Below are positions 33,389 to 46,290 of a stretch of DNA of 64,000 nt, piece after piece; the stretch's first letter is position 1, and each line of letters begins with the position of its first letter. The stretch covers positions 124,001-188,000 of the forward strand of contig CAWUHX010000242.1 in assembly GCA_963922205.1 (NCBI GenBank), given 5' to 3'. The notes beneath the pieces were generated by a model that saw only the letters and a list, made by a program, of their open reading frames with translations, did not search any database and was not told the origin of the DNA. The stretch comes from Romanomermis culicivorax. Lineage: Eukaryota > Nematoda > Enoplea > Mermithida > Mermithidae. A program made the position numbers and the translations under genes.

Positions 33389-36300
33389 ATGATGACCAAA
33401 TGTATAGTGTCAGCCGAAAGCGGCAAGCATAACCAGCCGTCGCCATCGGACAAACTTTCAACTTGCGCCGCGTGTTCGTCGGATATTTTCGATCGTTATT
33501 ATCTGTTGGTGGCCGGAAAATCGTGGCATTCGAACTGCTTACAATGTTGCGTTTGCGGTATAAAATTGGAGAGCGAATTTAGTTGTTTTTTACGCAATAA
33601 TTTGGTGTTTTGTCGGGACGATTACAACAGGTGAGCCGCGGTTTTTTTATTTTCTTACTGTAGAGATTACTGTAGATTATTGTAGTTTTAAGTTATCGGA
33701 TTAGCATGTGCAGTGTTTTTCGTGTATTTCCATTTCGAAATTTGCGAAAATTTCAAAAAAGATTCGATACCCATTTGATCAGGATTCCTTGAGATCAAGC
33801 CACATGACTTGATCAAATTTATCAAATGTGTAGAAAATTTATACTCCGGTATTTAGGAACTGCCTCCAAATGTAAAAAACGTCAAGATTTACAGAAAGAT
33901 TTTCACTTAAAAATTGCTAAATATTAGTGGACTATGCTCGTAAATTATGACTCAGCGGGAAATCCAGAAAATCTGGCATATTACTTGCTTCCCACTTTCG
34001 CTTTTTCGAAAATTTCAGGAAAAACACACTTGGACCGAATTTTAAATGTAAATCAACTTTTCCCTGCGCAGTCCTGCTGCAAAAAGTCTCATTTTGCCCG
34101 GTCTTCTAGATTTGCATAAAAAGTTTACGTAAACGTAAAATGAGAAAATTATGTTTGCGAGGCCGGCAATATCTAGTGGGTTGTTTGATAAACACAATTT
34201 TTTGTATAATCGTCCAGTGATTACATACCTGAAGCATCTTTTGCTCCATACAAAACAAGAAAATTGCTATAAATCTGGTGTTTATGCGACTTTCTGGAAT
34301 TCATAACATGATGTAGAAAACGACATGAGACTGAAACACTCAGCGGAATGTATGATGTAGTTAGAATCTTTGCATAACTATTGTCATTCTCTAGTGATAT
34401 ACTGTAACATAAACATACAATAATTTGTGTGCACATCCAAAAAAATTAAATTTTGAATTCACCTAAGTTTCTTTTTCATCCATAAAAATATCTATTGTTA
34501 GATTCTGATCCAGAGTGACCTGTTTCAGGCTGAACACGAATATAAATTGAGCAGATCTAAGCACTGTTTAGCCAAACATCAATAACACATGCTTCACAGA
34601 AAACTTTTTCAAATGATTGATTCTATCAAAAAACAAGTGGGCGATGGCCTCCTGCAAATGTCAACAGTGTTACAGAATGAAGTACTGAATCTTAAACGTG
34701 ATATCATGCTCTGAAGATCATGAACTATATCTGAAACTGGCAACGCAGGGTTCACAGGCACTTCACATGGATAACTCATGGTTGATAGTGTTGCGATGAA
34801 AATTTTGTGGTCAGCAAGCCATGCTTTGACAAACCTTCAAGGCAGAAACACCAGCTTGATTAAAAACTTCGAATGAGCACAGTGAAGTTCTACTAAAACT
34901 TGGATGCATTTTCAAAAAAAGTTTATACTTCCCACATCACGTTCACTTCAGAATTGCATGACCACTATAGGCAAAGTTGGTCAAGAAATCACAACTGGTC
35001 ATTCAATATACGGTATACTCTTTCCAGACACTTCCCTCGTCATTGTTATCGTTGCAATAAGTTGATCAGTCCGAACGAAATGGTCATGCGAGTCAAACGT
35101 TACGTCTTTCACATGTCGTGCTTTTGCTGCGTCGTTTGCGCCAATCGACTGCAGCCGGGCGATTATTTCGGCGTATCCAGCGATGGAACGTTATTTTGTC
35201 GATCGCATTGCATCGTTCCGCATCATCAAATGCCGCCGACGATGGAAAATGGTGACAAAGTCTGCGGCAGTGGCGGTAATGGAGTCGCCAACCTCGAACA
35301 ACAGTTGTCGATGCCAACTCCAATAGTTGCAGCACCATTACCGGAGCATGGTCCGTCTCCGGTCGCAACTTCCAGTTTCGGGAACGTTAGCTTGTTGAAC
35401 ATCGAGGATAACGTTTGCAGGATGAATTTCGGTCGAGGAGATCATGAGGACGATAGCACGTTGAGTTTCAATTCTGGTCATTTCACAACGGATCAACATG
35501 CTTCGATAGGTGAGACTTGCGTTGGGGGGAATCTCTTTCCGTTGTGCGCCACTGCTGACAGTAAAAAGTAGGAAAGTAAGATTAATCCGCGGCTTGGATC
35601 TGGGACCTTATGGCTACCATCCACATACCCTAACCGACCGAGGCAACCTGGCAATGGGAAAGGCGCCCTCCAAATTTGTCCCTACTCAGTTTCTTGTAGT
35701 TGCAAAGCCAGGCTCAACAGGACTATGCGGTCATATAAGTGCCTACCATCTAATAAGGGACGCCCTTTAGATGCTTTTGGCCACCTAGTGGAGGCTACAT
35801 TTCACAGGCTAGCTTCTGCCTGACAAAGCAAGACTTGTTCGACCATTCACTTCATAAATGGAATGGGCCCACCTGCTCATTCGCAGCACGTGATCAGCAA
35901 GATGCTGACTGTGGGCTGAGTAAACCCCGGCTAACAGCGCCTCAAGCTTACCTACATTATTTATCGACCTCATCAGGACGAAAGGCTTTGTCTGCCTAGA
36001 CCAGCTACTAGAATGTACACCCTGGATGGAATCTGGTACCTGAGACTAGTAATTGGAGGCGATAAACACCAAACCAGCGTGGCCTAAACTCAACTTGTAT
36101 AACTTGCAACAGTTTGAAGTTCAAATGGCTGACGTGACTACTCTCAACATCCCTCTAGCGTAGAATATGGCAGACTATGAAGGCCCACCAGAGTTAACGT
36201 AACCTGTTCCCATTGCCCGGGTTTTCAGTAAAAGTCTGGGCTCGTTTTTTAATTTGCATGAATTTTGTAATTTACATGAAATTACAAGTCATGAGAACTT

Positions 36301-39300
36301 GTGTGCACATTTTTGTACTCTTTCACTTCAAAAAATTTGACAGTAACGTGTATCACGAACTGCGCACATGTATTTTTGGTACAAAGAATAACTTTCCAGT
36401 TCTATAGCGATGAGTGAAAATGTAGGCCCGTGTGCTACAGAGTACACTATGCTAAATAGATATTATGGAGACTCATAGTTGAAATGACCATTATTCATAT
36501 TAATTTACTAATGAAATTCTTTATATAAAATAATAATATATAATTAATAATTGCTTAATTATAATTTTAAAAACATAAATTTAATATAATAATAATACAA
36601 ATATAAATTAAAGCATGGAAAAGGAAAAAAATGATCACCAGACGAGCTTTATGCAGCAAATCAGTTTTCATTGAAATGATTGTGAATGAAAAATGACAAA
36701 AATCAGCAGTGTCATCGACATCTTTCAACGATAGAATTTTCTACTCGAAAAACGCTCAACCTTTAAATGGCTCATGCATTTTGAGACCCGTTTTTTAAAA
36801 TACCCATCTAAGGTCTTAGTTTAGAATTAATTGTTATATTTTGGACAATAGATGGACAGGATGAGTGTAAAATAAGTTACCATAAATTCAGGCGCCAAAC
36901 CTTAAAATCAGCACAGAAGGAGAAAAAAATTTAAATCGAATGGGTTTCAATGTTATTAAACTTTGAAAAAATGCGTATAATTTTCGATGGAGAAAGTTTA
37001 GACGGTAATTTTTTGAGGAAACATATTTGTAGAATATCAGCACATTAAAGTTTACCAGGTATCGAGTAAAATTTTACCATCTCTCTGTTCATGGTCACCC
37101 CGAAAAGATCATGTAACATCGCCAAAAATTATGCTACAAAGCATGTTTCTTCAACGGTTAATGATCAGTTGATTATGCTCAGTAGATGATCGTAAAAAAC
37201 GTTAAATAGCACTTGTTTTCCACTTTTATTATTTACAAACATAAATGTAATTTTTCCATCAAATCTGAAATATCAAAATCTTACAAGAAAGGTTTGAAAT
37301 TTTGAAAAGACTGATCGAAGATAACGATCATTAAGTCATTTGATGAAACGAAAAAAAATATTTTCTTTAGATTTAGTTTTTGTTGTATATCATAGGTAGA
37401 TCAAATAAATTATTTATATTCCTTAAAAAGCTGTTTGTTTTTTCATGTCCAGATTTGGACATGCATTCGAAAATTTTTCGAGTGGAGGTTTGGCTGTAAT
37501 TTTATTCCAGAAGTATATTACATACTTTTCAGAAAGAGTTTTCCAACAGGTTTCGACATATGTTGGTCGTGTTTTGTTGTATTATATAAATACTGGTTAT
37601 AAATATGCAAATTATACTCTGTTTTTCTTAAAATGCTTCCAAATAATAAATCCGGAAAGCAAGTACTATTTTATATTTTCTGCATTTTCTGCCGAGCGGT
37701 ACTTCATATGGAACTGAAAATTTGTGACAACACTCAACTTGCAACGAGAAATTTTTTGAGTAAAATATTCTACAGTAAAGGGTTCATGTAGAAGATTTTC
37801 AAGTCACTGCAAATTTGCGTCATTTTTCATTTTGGAAGCATTTTATAAAAAACAGTATATAGGTGTAAACACGTTCTCGGGATCTGACGTTGTGGTAGCA
37901 GTGAGAAGAATGCCATAAGATGAGTTTCATATGCAAAAATGATGCGGCTAAAACAGAACTCTGCTGATGCAGTAGATCAGTCGCAACTCGCAAATATTTG
38001 CCGGGACGCGCTGCTTCACGCCTCATTTATCTGAGGATATGTTGAGATCTGGGGACGTAAATGGTTAAAACTTGTTTAGAGTTGTGAGACAACTCATTCC
38101 CTACGGCTACTGAACCTGAAGTGCAATTAGCAGCTTCAAAAACAAGGTACTCGAAAATTTTTCGAGTTCATTGGCTTTATTAGAAAATAGTAGCGAAAAA
38201 GCATATTTTGGTAAATACGCATTGCAAAGAATGTCACAAAAAGGAGTGCTACTGTAAATGCTTGTAAATAATAACAAATGGAAAGCAAGTAATATTGCGT
38301 AAGTTTTTGGTAAACCGTACCTCACACGCAGGAGTGAAAATTTGTCAGTGTATCTGAACAACTTCAACAATTTTGTAAGTAAAACTTTTGACTAAAACCT
38401 TTTTTGTAAAGGATTCTGACCGTGGTTGTAAAGTTTTGACTATTTTACAAGCTTTTACTGATCATCATAAAATTCACTGTTGCAGATTTTGTAGACGTGG
38501 AATCTGGTCCAGCTGTATATAAAAGCCTCAATTAATTTTTAGAGCCTTTCCTGTCTAATGACACATTGCAGATCTGTCCCGTCCTGGCACAATTACTCTT
38601 TCACACATATGTTACGTATAAAAGCTAATTGGCCTTATGTAGACAATAATCTTGAGCTTCTTCTTTCTCTCTGATATTTTCAGCCACCGTTTAATTATGG
38701 CGCAAGAGTTAAGCACCCGTAGAAAAGGAAAGGTTTTTGTACAAAAAGCTATATGCTTTTCATTATATTCATCTCCCCAAACATTTTTACTTTCATTATG
38801 ATCATTCTGCTATAATATTATATTCGCCAATTTTAATGAGCATCGTTCTCTATTCTCGCCTTTTTTTTGTATTGCGTCTGTTTGTTCGGATTCATTCGAC
38901 AAATGAGCTACAGTAGTACGCAATTAGGTGAACAATGGTTAGTCGTAAAACAGGTTTAGATACTGTAGGAAACCGCGTTTTTTTTGTAGGAGGGATCTCC
39001 TCTTGAGTCTAAAAATTCAAAAGTGCTTGTAAATTGAAAAAAGACAAAAATTTTCCTTTTTTGCTGTATAAACTTTTTTGATCAAAAAATGCTCATCAAG
39101 CAGAAAATAATAAAAATATGAAATATTGTCATTATTTACGACCTATAGGAATGTAACAGACTTTGTTGTAAAATGTCTCTTTCCACAAGGTGTGGATAAA
39201 AAACGAAAATTGTAAAATCCACTATTATAGCCTGAATTTTTGTATAAATTGAAAAAATGACCGAAATCGCCCTGTTAGTGTCTTGAGTTAAAATCCAAAG

Positions 39301-42300
39301 GTGTCTGAAAAATGACAAAAATCGGTGCTATCGTCAAGGTCATTTGCAGAAATTTTACTACGAATAATTTTTTGATTAAAAAAAGTTTTAGTGGTCTCAC
39401 AAATTTCCAATACTATGCACCATACTGCTGAGCAAAAAAATTATTTACAAAAATAGGATAAAGACCAATATTTTATAGTTTAATGTTTAAATCATGTAGT
39501 CAATTTGCACGATATTTTGATAAATTAGAAAATAACAACACCCACTTTTACAAAATGCTTGTAAAACGAATAATAATCCGAATGAATAACGTCATCAAAA
39601 TCACGAGGCTTTTACTGTAGAATCCTTTGCTTAACAGTTGCTAGAAGTTAGCTGATTATCCTCAAGAATTTGCAACCCTGCGTTGCATATGGTTTCGCAG
39701 AAAATCTTAAAAATAGGAAATAGTACTTGTTTCGTTATTATTTACAAGCATTTCAAGAAAAAGAGGCTATAGAAATATGACAGATTTTATTCTGAAAGTT
39801 TACAGTGTACAAAAGTAAAAAAGTTTTAAAAGTAAAATTAAAAGCGTAAAATAGTGTAAAAAATTAAACTGAAAATGTAAAAAAGTATAAAAAAGTAAAA
39901 CTGAAAGTGCAAAAAGTATAAAAAAGTTAAACTGAAAGTCTAAAAAAGTAAAACTGAAAGTAAAAAAATCCAATTGAAATTGTAAAAAAGTGTAAAAAAG
40001 TAAAACTCAAAGTCTAAAAATGTAAACTGAAAATGTAAAAAAGTAAAACTAAAAGTGTAAAAAGTATAAATAAAATTTTAAAAAAGTGCATAAAAAGTAA
40101 AAATAAAAGTGCAGCCAAAATCCTTCTTTACACCAGACTTTTACTGTAAAATTCTTTGCTCAGAACAGCTGCTGAAAGTTAGCTGATTACGCTAAAAAAT
40201 GTCCAATTCTACCTTGCATTCGGTTTACCAGGAAATCTTAAAAATAGAAAGTTGTGCTTGCTTTCAATTGTTATTATTTACAAGCATTTCAAGAAAAACA
40301 GGCTATAGAAATATTACAGATTTTATTGTAAGAGTGTAACGTAGAAAATTAAAGAAGTGTAAAAAGTGTGAAAGGTGTAAAAGTGTAAAATGTGTAGTGT
40401 AAAAAGTGTCAGAAGTGTAAAAAGTGTAAAAAATTAAACTGAAAGTGTAAAAAATAAAATTAAAAGTGTTAAAAAATAAAAGTAAAGATCAATCAAAATC
40501 GTTTACACAAGACTTTTACTATAGAATTATTTACTTGAGATTCTTCATGAGTTAGTTGAATATTCTCTGAGATTTCCTATCTCATCTTGCATGGTCTAGC
40601 AAAACATCTTTAAAATATGTGATAATAATACAACTGGATGTTTATATTTACCCGTAGAAATGATGCTTCATTCTTTCAACAGATCCAATTATCAAACCAT
40701 ACTCGTGTTAAATTCTTTAAAGCTAGTGACATGTTATTTACCCTTGATCGTGAGTATCCCGGATGATCTTCATTACTATCCGGATTGAGTTCAACACTTT
40801 GTAACTTTAGTATGATATATCAGAAACTGTCGGGCTAGTACTAATTGAAATAATCTGATAATGACCAGATCAAGGAGTACAGCATCGATCAAGGACAATC
40901 CTGAATGAATATGGCAAGGGTATGATGCAGGCAGTAGCAGAGCCAGCTTTTGGGCTCGGCTGAGACAGCCTCTTGAGAAACGGCTCCGAGTTGGTTCTGA
41001 AAATTCGGTGTTTCTGCTTATTTTCTATGACTGACTAGTTATAAAATAAGTATTTCTCGGTATTGGTTTTTGAACATAAAACAGTGAAGAATGTCACCTT
41101 TTGATAGAAAATGGTGGCTTTTGAACAAATGGCGATGAAAAATAGTGATTTTAGTGCTCATTTTTGAACAGAAAACGTTCAAATATTTTAATTTATTCGC
41201 TTAATGATTTTCGAACGGAAAATAGTTGAAAATGTCAACTTTTGCTAGAAAATGGTGACTTTTAGACAAAAAATAGATTTCATCAAACGGGATCTTTTTC
41301 GTAGAATAATAGTGACCTTTTCGAACAAGAAAAAATGGTTAGAATTATTAATTTTCCGACAGAAAAGGGAAATTTTAGAAATAAACGTAAGAAAATTCGG
41401 CCCAAAATTCAACACTTTATTTTTCGCTAAGAAATAGTCATTTTTGAACAAAAAATGTTCGAAAACGTCAATTTTTTCATACAAAATAACCATTTCCGAA
41501 TAAAAAAACGATGAATAATGTTAGTTTTTTGTTGGAAATTGATCTTTTTAGAATTGCAGTCAGAAATTGTGATTATGGAACAAAAAGGTCAGAAAAGTAA
41601 TTTTCCTAAAACTCGATGGGAATTTCTCTATAAAAATGGTCAGAAATGTCAATTTTGAGGAGAAACTGGTGGGTTCTGAACCAGAAATAATCAAAAATGT
41701 CATTCTTCTGGAAGTGAATCCTGGTCTTTGAACAAAAAACGATCGAAAAGTTTTATTTCCTGATAGAAAATGTTAATTTTTGAGGAAAAAATTAGATAAA
41801 TTAATGTCAATTTTTTGCCATGAATTGGTGAATGTCGAAAAAAGTTTTTGTTGACAAATTGAGGTTTATAAACAAAAAACGGTCATAAATGTCATTTTTT
41901 GGGCTCTTCCTCATTTTTCGTGGTTTTGTAGATAAAAATTACTTTTTGAAGTGATTTACGGACTTTTTAGTCAATAAAATTCGAATATTTTTTCTTCAAT
42001 GTCTCCGCACCTGAAACAATTTTGGACTATTGATGACCCCATCAAAAGAAAAGGTCGTTTTACCCAGTCCTCAGTGCTCCGTTTTTAACAAAAATGTCAA
42101 TTTTTGGATCCGAAAAGCTAAATTCAAAAAATAAATTTTTTATGAAGTATATACATGAATATTCAAACAGAAAATTTTTGTTTTGATTAAATGGACTTTC
42201 ATTTCTAAATTCAATCTAAAGCATTGGTCGGTGTAATGGGACGTTCGAGGTACCGGTACATTCATGGTATGGGGACACAACGTAAAGAACTGATTGGTGT

Positions 42301-43949
42301 CGTCAAAAATCAACAAATTTTCTCTCTCATCTAAAATAGGCGAATGCACCGAAACTATGGAATTGGGGCACCACCAGCCCGTTTTCGAAACCGGCGGCGC
42401 CAACACGCCGTGCCCTAGCTCCATAAGCCCGGCGCCGTCCACCTTACACAACATGTCGCCCGGCGGCTCGCTGGACGGCTGCGGCGGCGGTCATTCAGCG
42501 GCGTTGGACGGCGGCGGCACCATTGTTGGTCACCAACGATCCGGCGGCGGTAATAGCGATATGCTTTCAATGATGATGATGAACGGCGCAGGCGCCAACG
42601 CTGCGACGGCGTCGAGCATGTCGCGATCAAAACGGATGCGCACGTCGTTCAAACATAATCAGCTTAGGATTATGAAACATTATTTCACTTTGAACGCTAA
42701 TCCGGACGCCAAAGTTTTGAAAGAATTGGCTCAAAAAACCGGTTTGACCAAAAGAGTTTTGCAGGTGAGTGAGAAACCTGGAAAAAACCGGGGTTTGATA
42801 TTTTTCATGTTGGAATGCACGCGGTCGTGACCTGGCGCGGAATTCGACCATGAATTTTGAAGCAACAAATTTTTTTCCTAAAATCAGCGTTCCGGAAATA
42901 GTGCAATTAATTTGAAAAAAATCAATTTTTGAAAAGTACAGTAAAAACATGTAATCAGGTTTCGAAATTCCTCAATTATTCAAATTCATTTTCACCCAAA
43001 AAATTCCATATAATTTTCATTTCTAAAAAGTCAGCAACTTCATCTGTCGGCAGTTCAAAGCAGCAGGTACGCTGCTACCCAAGGGGAGCACCTTAATCTG
43101 GGTTCACCTCGTAGTGTGGTGGTCTAATGATGAGGACATCAGCCCGGAGTGCTGGTAACCCAGGTTCGACTCCTGGCTACACCCTATTTTTCAAGCTTAG
43201 GCTTAGGCTTAGGCTTAGGCTTAGACTTAATATCGTTCCAGGTTTGGTTCCAAAACGCACGCGCCAAAAACCGTCGATCGCAACAAATCAGGCAAGATTT
43301 GATGGCCAACATGGGCAGCGTTCAAAATTCCAGCCATTCCGAAATGTCGCCAACGTCCACGGCGAGCGGCGCCAACGAACGGCGCACGCCGGCCAGTGGC
43401 AGCGGCACCAAACCAGCCTTCCTCAAAGACGACCACCGCCCGAGTCTCCATTGCAGGGCCTCTGCCTCCGGACGTTTCAACGACGACGTCGACGATGACG
43501 GTGTTTTCCCGAACGACGGCAGTAGTTGCGACGTCGCTCGCGTCAAGCCGCTATCATACGCGCACGATGATGAACATGCCGGCCGATACATGACCGTCGG
43601 TTACGGCGCCATCGACGAGTTGGAAAACAACGGCTGCGGTCGCTTCCCACCTCTGAATGGCGGCGTAGTCGTCGGCGGCAGCGGCAACGATGTGTCGGAC
43701 GCCGCGCTGTCACGCGTACTAAAAAACGAACGACAGCTTAGCAACGGCGACGAAAACGCTTCGTCGACCAATTACGCGACGTTGGCCGCCTGTCTGCGGC
43801 ATTTGAAACGCAGTGATTCACCGCTACCGCCGGCGTACATGAACGACGACAACGCCCTACTGGTCATCAAAAGTGGACAACAGAGTGACTTGTCCAAATC
43901 GTCGGATAAAGAATTTTATAACTACAACGACGGAAATGGTGATTTTTGA
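33389..43949 (+). CDS. ttx-3: LIM-homeodomain transcription factor, Lhx2/9 (Apterous/TTX-3) class
   Basis: Four exons join in phase: 33389-33630, 35028-35509, 42340-42764 and 43242-43949, giving about 618 residues. LIM1 has C26-x2-C29, H47-x2-C50, C53-x2-C56, C75-x2-D78. LIM2 has C87-x2-C90, H109-x2-C112, C115-x2-C118, C138-x2-H141. A Gly/Ser-rich linker leads to a homeodomain (about 335-394) beginning KRMRTSFKHNQLR and ending with WFQNARAKNRR. The TGLTKRVLQ helix matches the Lhx2/9 class closely. An intron splits the homeodomain just before VWFQN. It should be a nuclear DNA-binding regulator of neuron identity (TTX-3 in C. elegans specifies the AIY interneuron). The exons are strikingly GC-rich against AT-rich introns. 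Residue 56 of the homeodomain is Asn, where relatives have Phe or Trp. Further 5' exons are possible; ATG 33389 or 33392 is the first usable start. The symbol is by class, not proven orthology. Confidence 0.87.
35580..36095 (-). repeat. SINE-A copy 3 and adjoining tRNA-like head
   Basis: The body runs from about 35690 to 36095, with AGGCTAGCTTCTGCCTGA, GACTTGTTCGACCA and a right-end tRNA-like head on the minus strand. Immediately left, 35585-35652 read on the minus strand resembles a second tRNA-like head (TGCCTCGGTCGGTTAGGG, then GGTCCCAGATCC). The block starts about 70 bp after the donor of LIM exon 2. Confidence 0.55.
36480..36620. repeat. AT-only low-complexity tract
   Basis: About 140 bp consisting almost wholly of A and T (TAATTAATAATTGCTTAATT and similar) inside the large LIM-gene intron. 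No other structure is seen. Confidence 0.6.
39605..40640. repeat. tandem compound repeat with GTAAAA-rich spacers
   Basis: A roughly 200-bp unit (TTTACTGTAGAATCC .. GTTAGCTGATTA .. TTATTATTTACAAGCATTTC .. TTATAGAAATAT-like) occurs at about 39605-39805 and 40135-40340. A truncated third unit lies at 40500-40630. Each full unit is followed by a degenerate run of AAAGTGTAAAAAAGTAAAAC repeats. It lies within the LIM-gene intron and is non-coding. Confidence 0.6.
41040..41900. repeat. degenerate ~50-bp tandem repeat
   Basis: Repeated phrases such as AAAAATGTCAATTTTT, GATAGAAAATGGTGACTTTT and GAACAAAAAACG recur with irregular spacing over about 860 bp upstream of the homeobox exon. Copies are diverged and no unit is exact. 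Confidence 0.5.
43113..43183 (+). tRNA. tRNA-like sequence, probably pseudogene or SINE head
   Basis: A 71-nt stretch has a strong T arm (CCAGG / CCTGG around TTCGACT), a D-arm-like GGTCTAATGATGAGGAC, and a 4-5 bp anticodon stem around CCGGAGT, which would give anticodon GGA with an unusual C33. The acceptor pairs at six of seven positions (first pair mismatched). GGA would be serine, but the long serine variable arm is absent. It is therefore more likely a pseudogene or SINE head. It lies in the last LIM-gene intron. Confidence 0.45.
43194..43226. repeat. interstitial telomeric tract (TTAGGC)n beside a splice acceptor
   Basis: Five near-perfect TTAGGC units end about 15 bp before the TTCCAG acceptor (43236-43241) of the last LIM-homeobox exon. 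They fall in the region where branch point and pyrimidine tract would be expected. Confidence 0.85.
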
Positions 43950-45736
43950 GTGAGCGTCTAGGAAAAACTCAGTAAATTGTCGTAGATGCGGTTTCATGTG
44001 AGCACTGGTTCGTGTGACATTTAACTCTTGAGAATCTTGAAAACTGGTCGGGTTACTGTATATGAACTCATATAGAACACAAAGTTTATGCTGAAATTGT
44101 CTTACCTCACTGCCAATTTTTTTGTTGAGACTATGAGGAGTTCTAATCCAGGATTTTCACTAGAGTAAAAAACATTACAACATATTTTCCTCTGTTTCTG
44201 AGTATCATGAAGAAAAACTGAATAGAATCATTTCCAGATCACTACAGTATGAGCGACATGTTCACGAGAATCATATCTCATGAAATTATGCAGTGCATGT
44301 ACGAATCTTTTATGAACTGATAGGATCAAGCATTTATATTTCACTTCCGTAATATGTATGAGCTTTGATAATATATGTCTTTAAAATTTACGTGATGTTG
44401 TGATTTTTCTTTCTGGAATAAAAACGATACTGGTTATAGTTTTACTGGATCTGCACTCAAAAAGTAAATTCATAATCTAATTCTAAGAATTTTAAAATCA
44501 CTACTTACAAATTCATGAAATTTAATAAATCAAAACCCGGAATTCCTAGTCGATCAAGTTAACTTCCAATGGTCTTACCTAAAGTCAGACATTCTCCAGT
44601 TTGTTGTTGAACCCAATTTTTCATGATTCACTGAATTTTTTAAAAAAATTTCATAAATCTCAAGATAAATGATAATGATTTTAGGCGTCGAATCTGGGGT
44701 CTAAAATTATTAATGTCGCTTTGAAGTTCTTCGAGATTCCAAGTTTCTGGACGTACCCTTTCACATTGGATTTTTGGAATTGGAAAAAATAGGAATTCCT
44801 AAAGTCTAGAAAGTAACCAGTTTGAGTACTTAAAATTCCAGAATTTTCACAAGTTGTCAAAAGAAGCAAAATACACTAAGAATTAAAACGAATGGAAGAA
44901 AATACAAAAGTACACAAGAAATAGAATTTGAATGATCACTAAAGACAAAAAAATCACAATTAAAATTGAATAAAACGATCGACTCAATGTGAATACCTCA
45001 TCTGACTTCCGTCCAGTTCTTCAACGTGAGTAAAATCTGACGAGACTGAAAATCAGACAAGTATTCAACGGTGAGCGTCTCCGAAAAAGATAAGAAGAAG
45101 AAGAATCTTTATCGATGATGCTGAAAAAGTTTCCTCGCTCCCTGCTGCTTATTGCACTTAAAAATTTTCCTCCTAGTTTTTAGGAGTCTCCGAAAAAGCT
45201 TCAAATCTTTCCCTTATCATTACCGTCAACATAATTGCTAAATCTGATAACATTTTTGTTAGATAGTAGTAGTATGTATGTATGTATAATTAGATTTCAT
45301 AGAGGCACTTTCGAACCTCCTCTGCACACAAACGCATACAAAATGCTCACTTGACGATACTTGGACCATTTTGCACGCCACATCTAGAGACTTAACCTCG
45401 CTTTTAAAAGCTCTGAAATCATCTTTTGTCATCTGGCTGTCTGAGACCCAAGCGAGAAAGAAGGAGCAGAAGAAAGAAGAAGGTTTGAGTTCCAGAGATG
45501 CCGGAGCATTCGATAAGTGAGTCTTCCCAGATGAGATTAGTTATGTTTGAATGGATATAGAACCATCTTTTCTCGAAGTACAACGGAAAAGACCATGCAA
45601 AATTTAGATCGATTCGGATCAATGTACCGTAAAAGGGTTTAAATAGTGGGAATATTGACTTAAAAATAAAAAAATGCATTTTTGGAATCCTGAACATGTT
45701 TCCTCGAGTTAGTGATTGTAGAAAAATTATGTGCAC

Positions 45737-45807
45737 GGTCCCGGTTAACCTGGAACCGTGTGGCTTCCATCCAGATGCTCTAATCAAGCTAAACTACACA
45801 GCCACAG
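45737..45807 (-). tRNA. tRNA-like sequence (SINE head or pseudogene)
   Basis: On the minus strand the sequence runs from TGGCTGTGTAGTTTAGC to GGTTCCAGGTTAACC. It has an A-box-like TAGTTTAGCTTGATTAGAGC and a B-box-like element at tRNA spacing. Acceptor pairing is poor, so a functional tRNA is unlikely. Confidence 0.35.
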
Positions 45808-46228
45808 AAAAGGGGTGCTAACACCGTGCAACGGTTTAAGTTCTGTTGTCTGCTTTGGTCAAATGACAACGAAAGTCCGCTTTTGAATAAGTTGGGCTGT
45901 TCAAGAGTTACCCAATGTCCGAAAGCACATTCCTTGTACCGCAGAAAAATTGGGTGCAGTCCAAGGATCGAACCTCTTGGGGTTGGGGTTATTATTGGTC
46001 AACCAGCAGCGTTGCAGGAAATCCGAGACTCTTGCCCTTTCCGCCAATTGTCTTGAATACTCGAACGCCTCTGCCTCGAACTCGGAATTCATAAAATCTT
46101 AAAACGTAAATAAGGACCCTCCCTTGATAAATACAATGAAATCCCTGCAATAATGATAATGTCGAAATAATTCATAAATCGTACAAATGTTCCAGCCGTA
46201 ATTGACGGTAGCTGAAACGAAACAATCC

Positions 46229-46290
46229 GGACTTTTAGGCTTAGGCTTAGACTTAGGCTTAGGCTTAGGCTTAGGCTTAGGCTTAGGCAA
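46229..46290. repeat. interstitial telomeric tract (TTAGGC)n
   Basis: About nine TTAGGC units with one TTAGAC variant, in the intergenic region between the LIM-homeobox and MAM genes. Confidence 0.9.

Noticed and set aside
43127-43498. Plus-strand arginine-rich frame and neighbouring alternative frames over the last LIM exon
   Set aside because: The frame that continues the homeodomain (WFQNARAKNRR) in phase with exon 3 is the real one; the others are shadows of GC-rich coding sequence.
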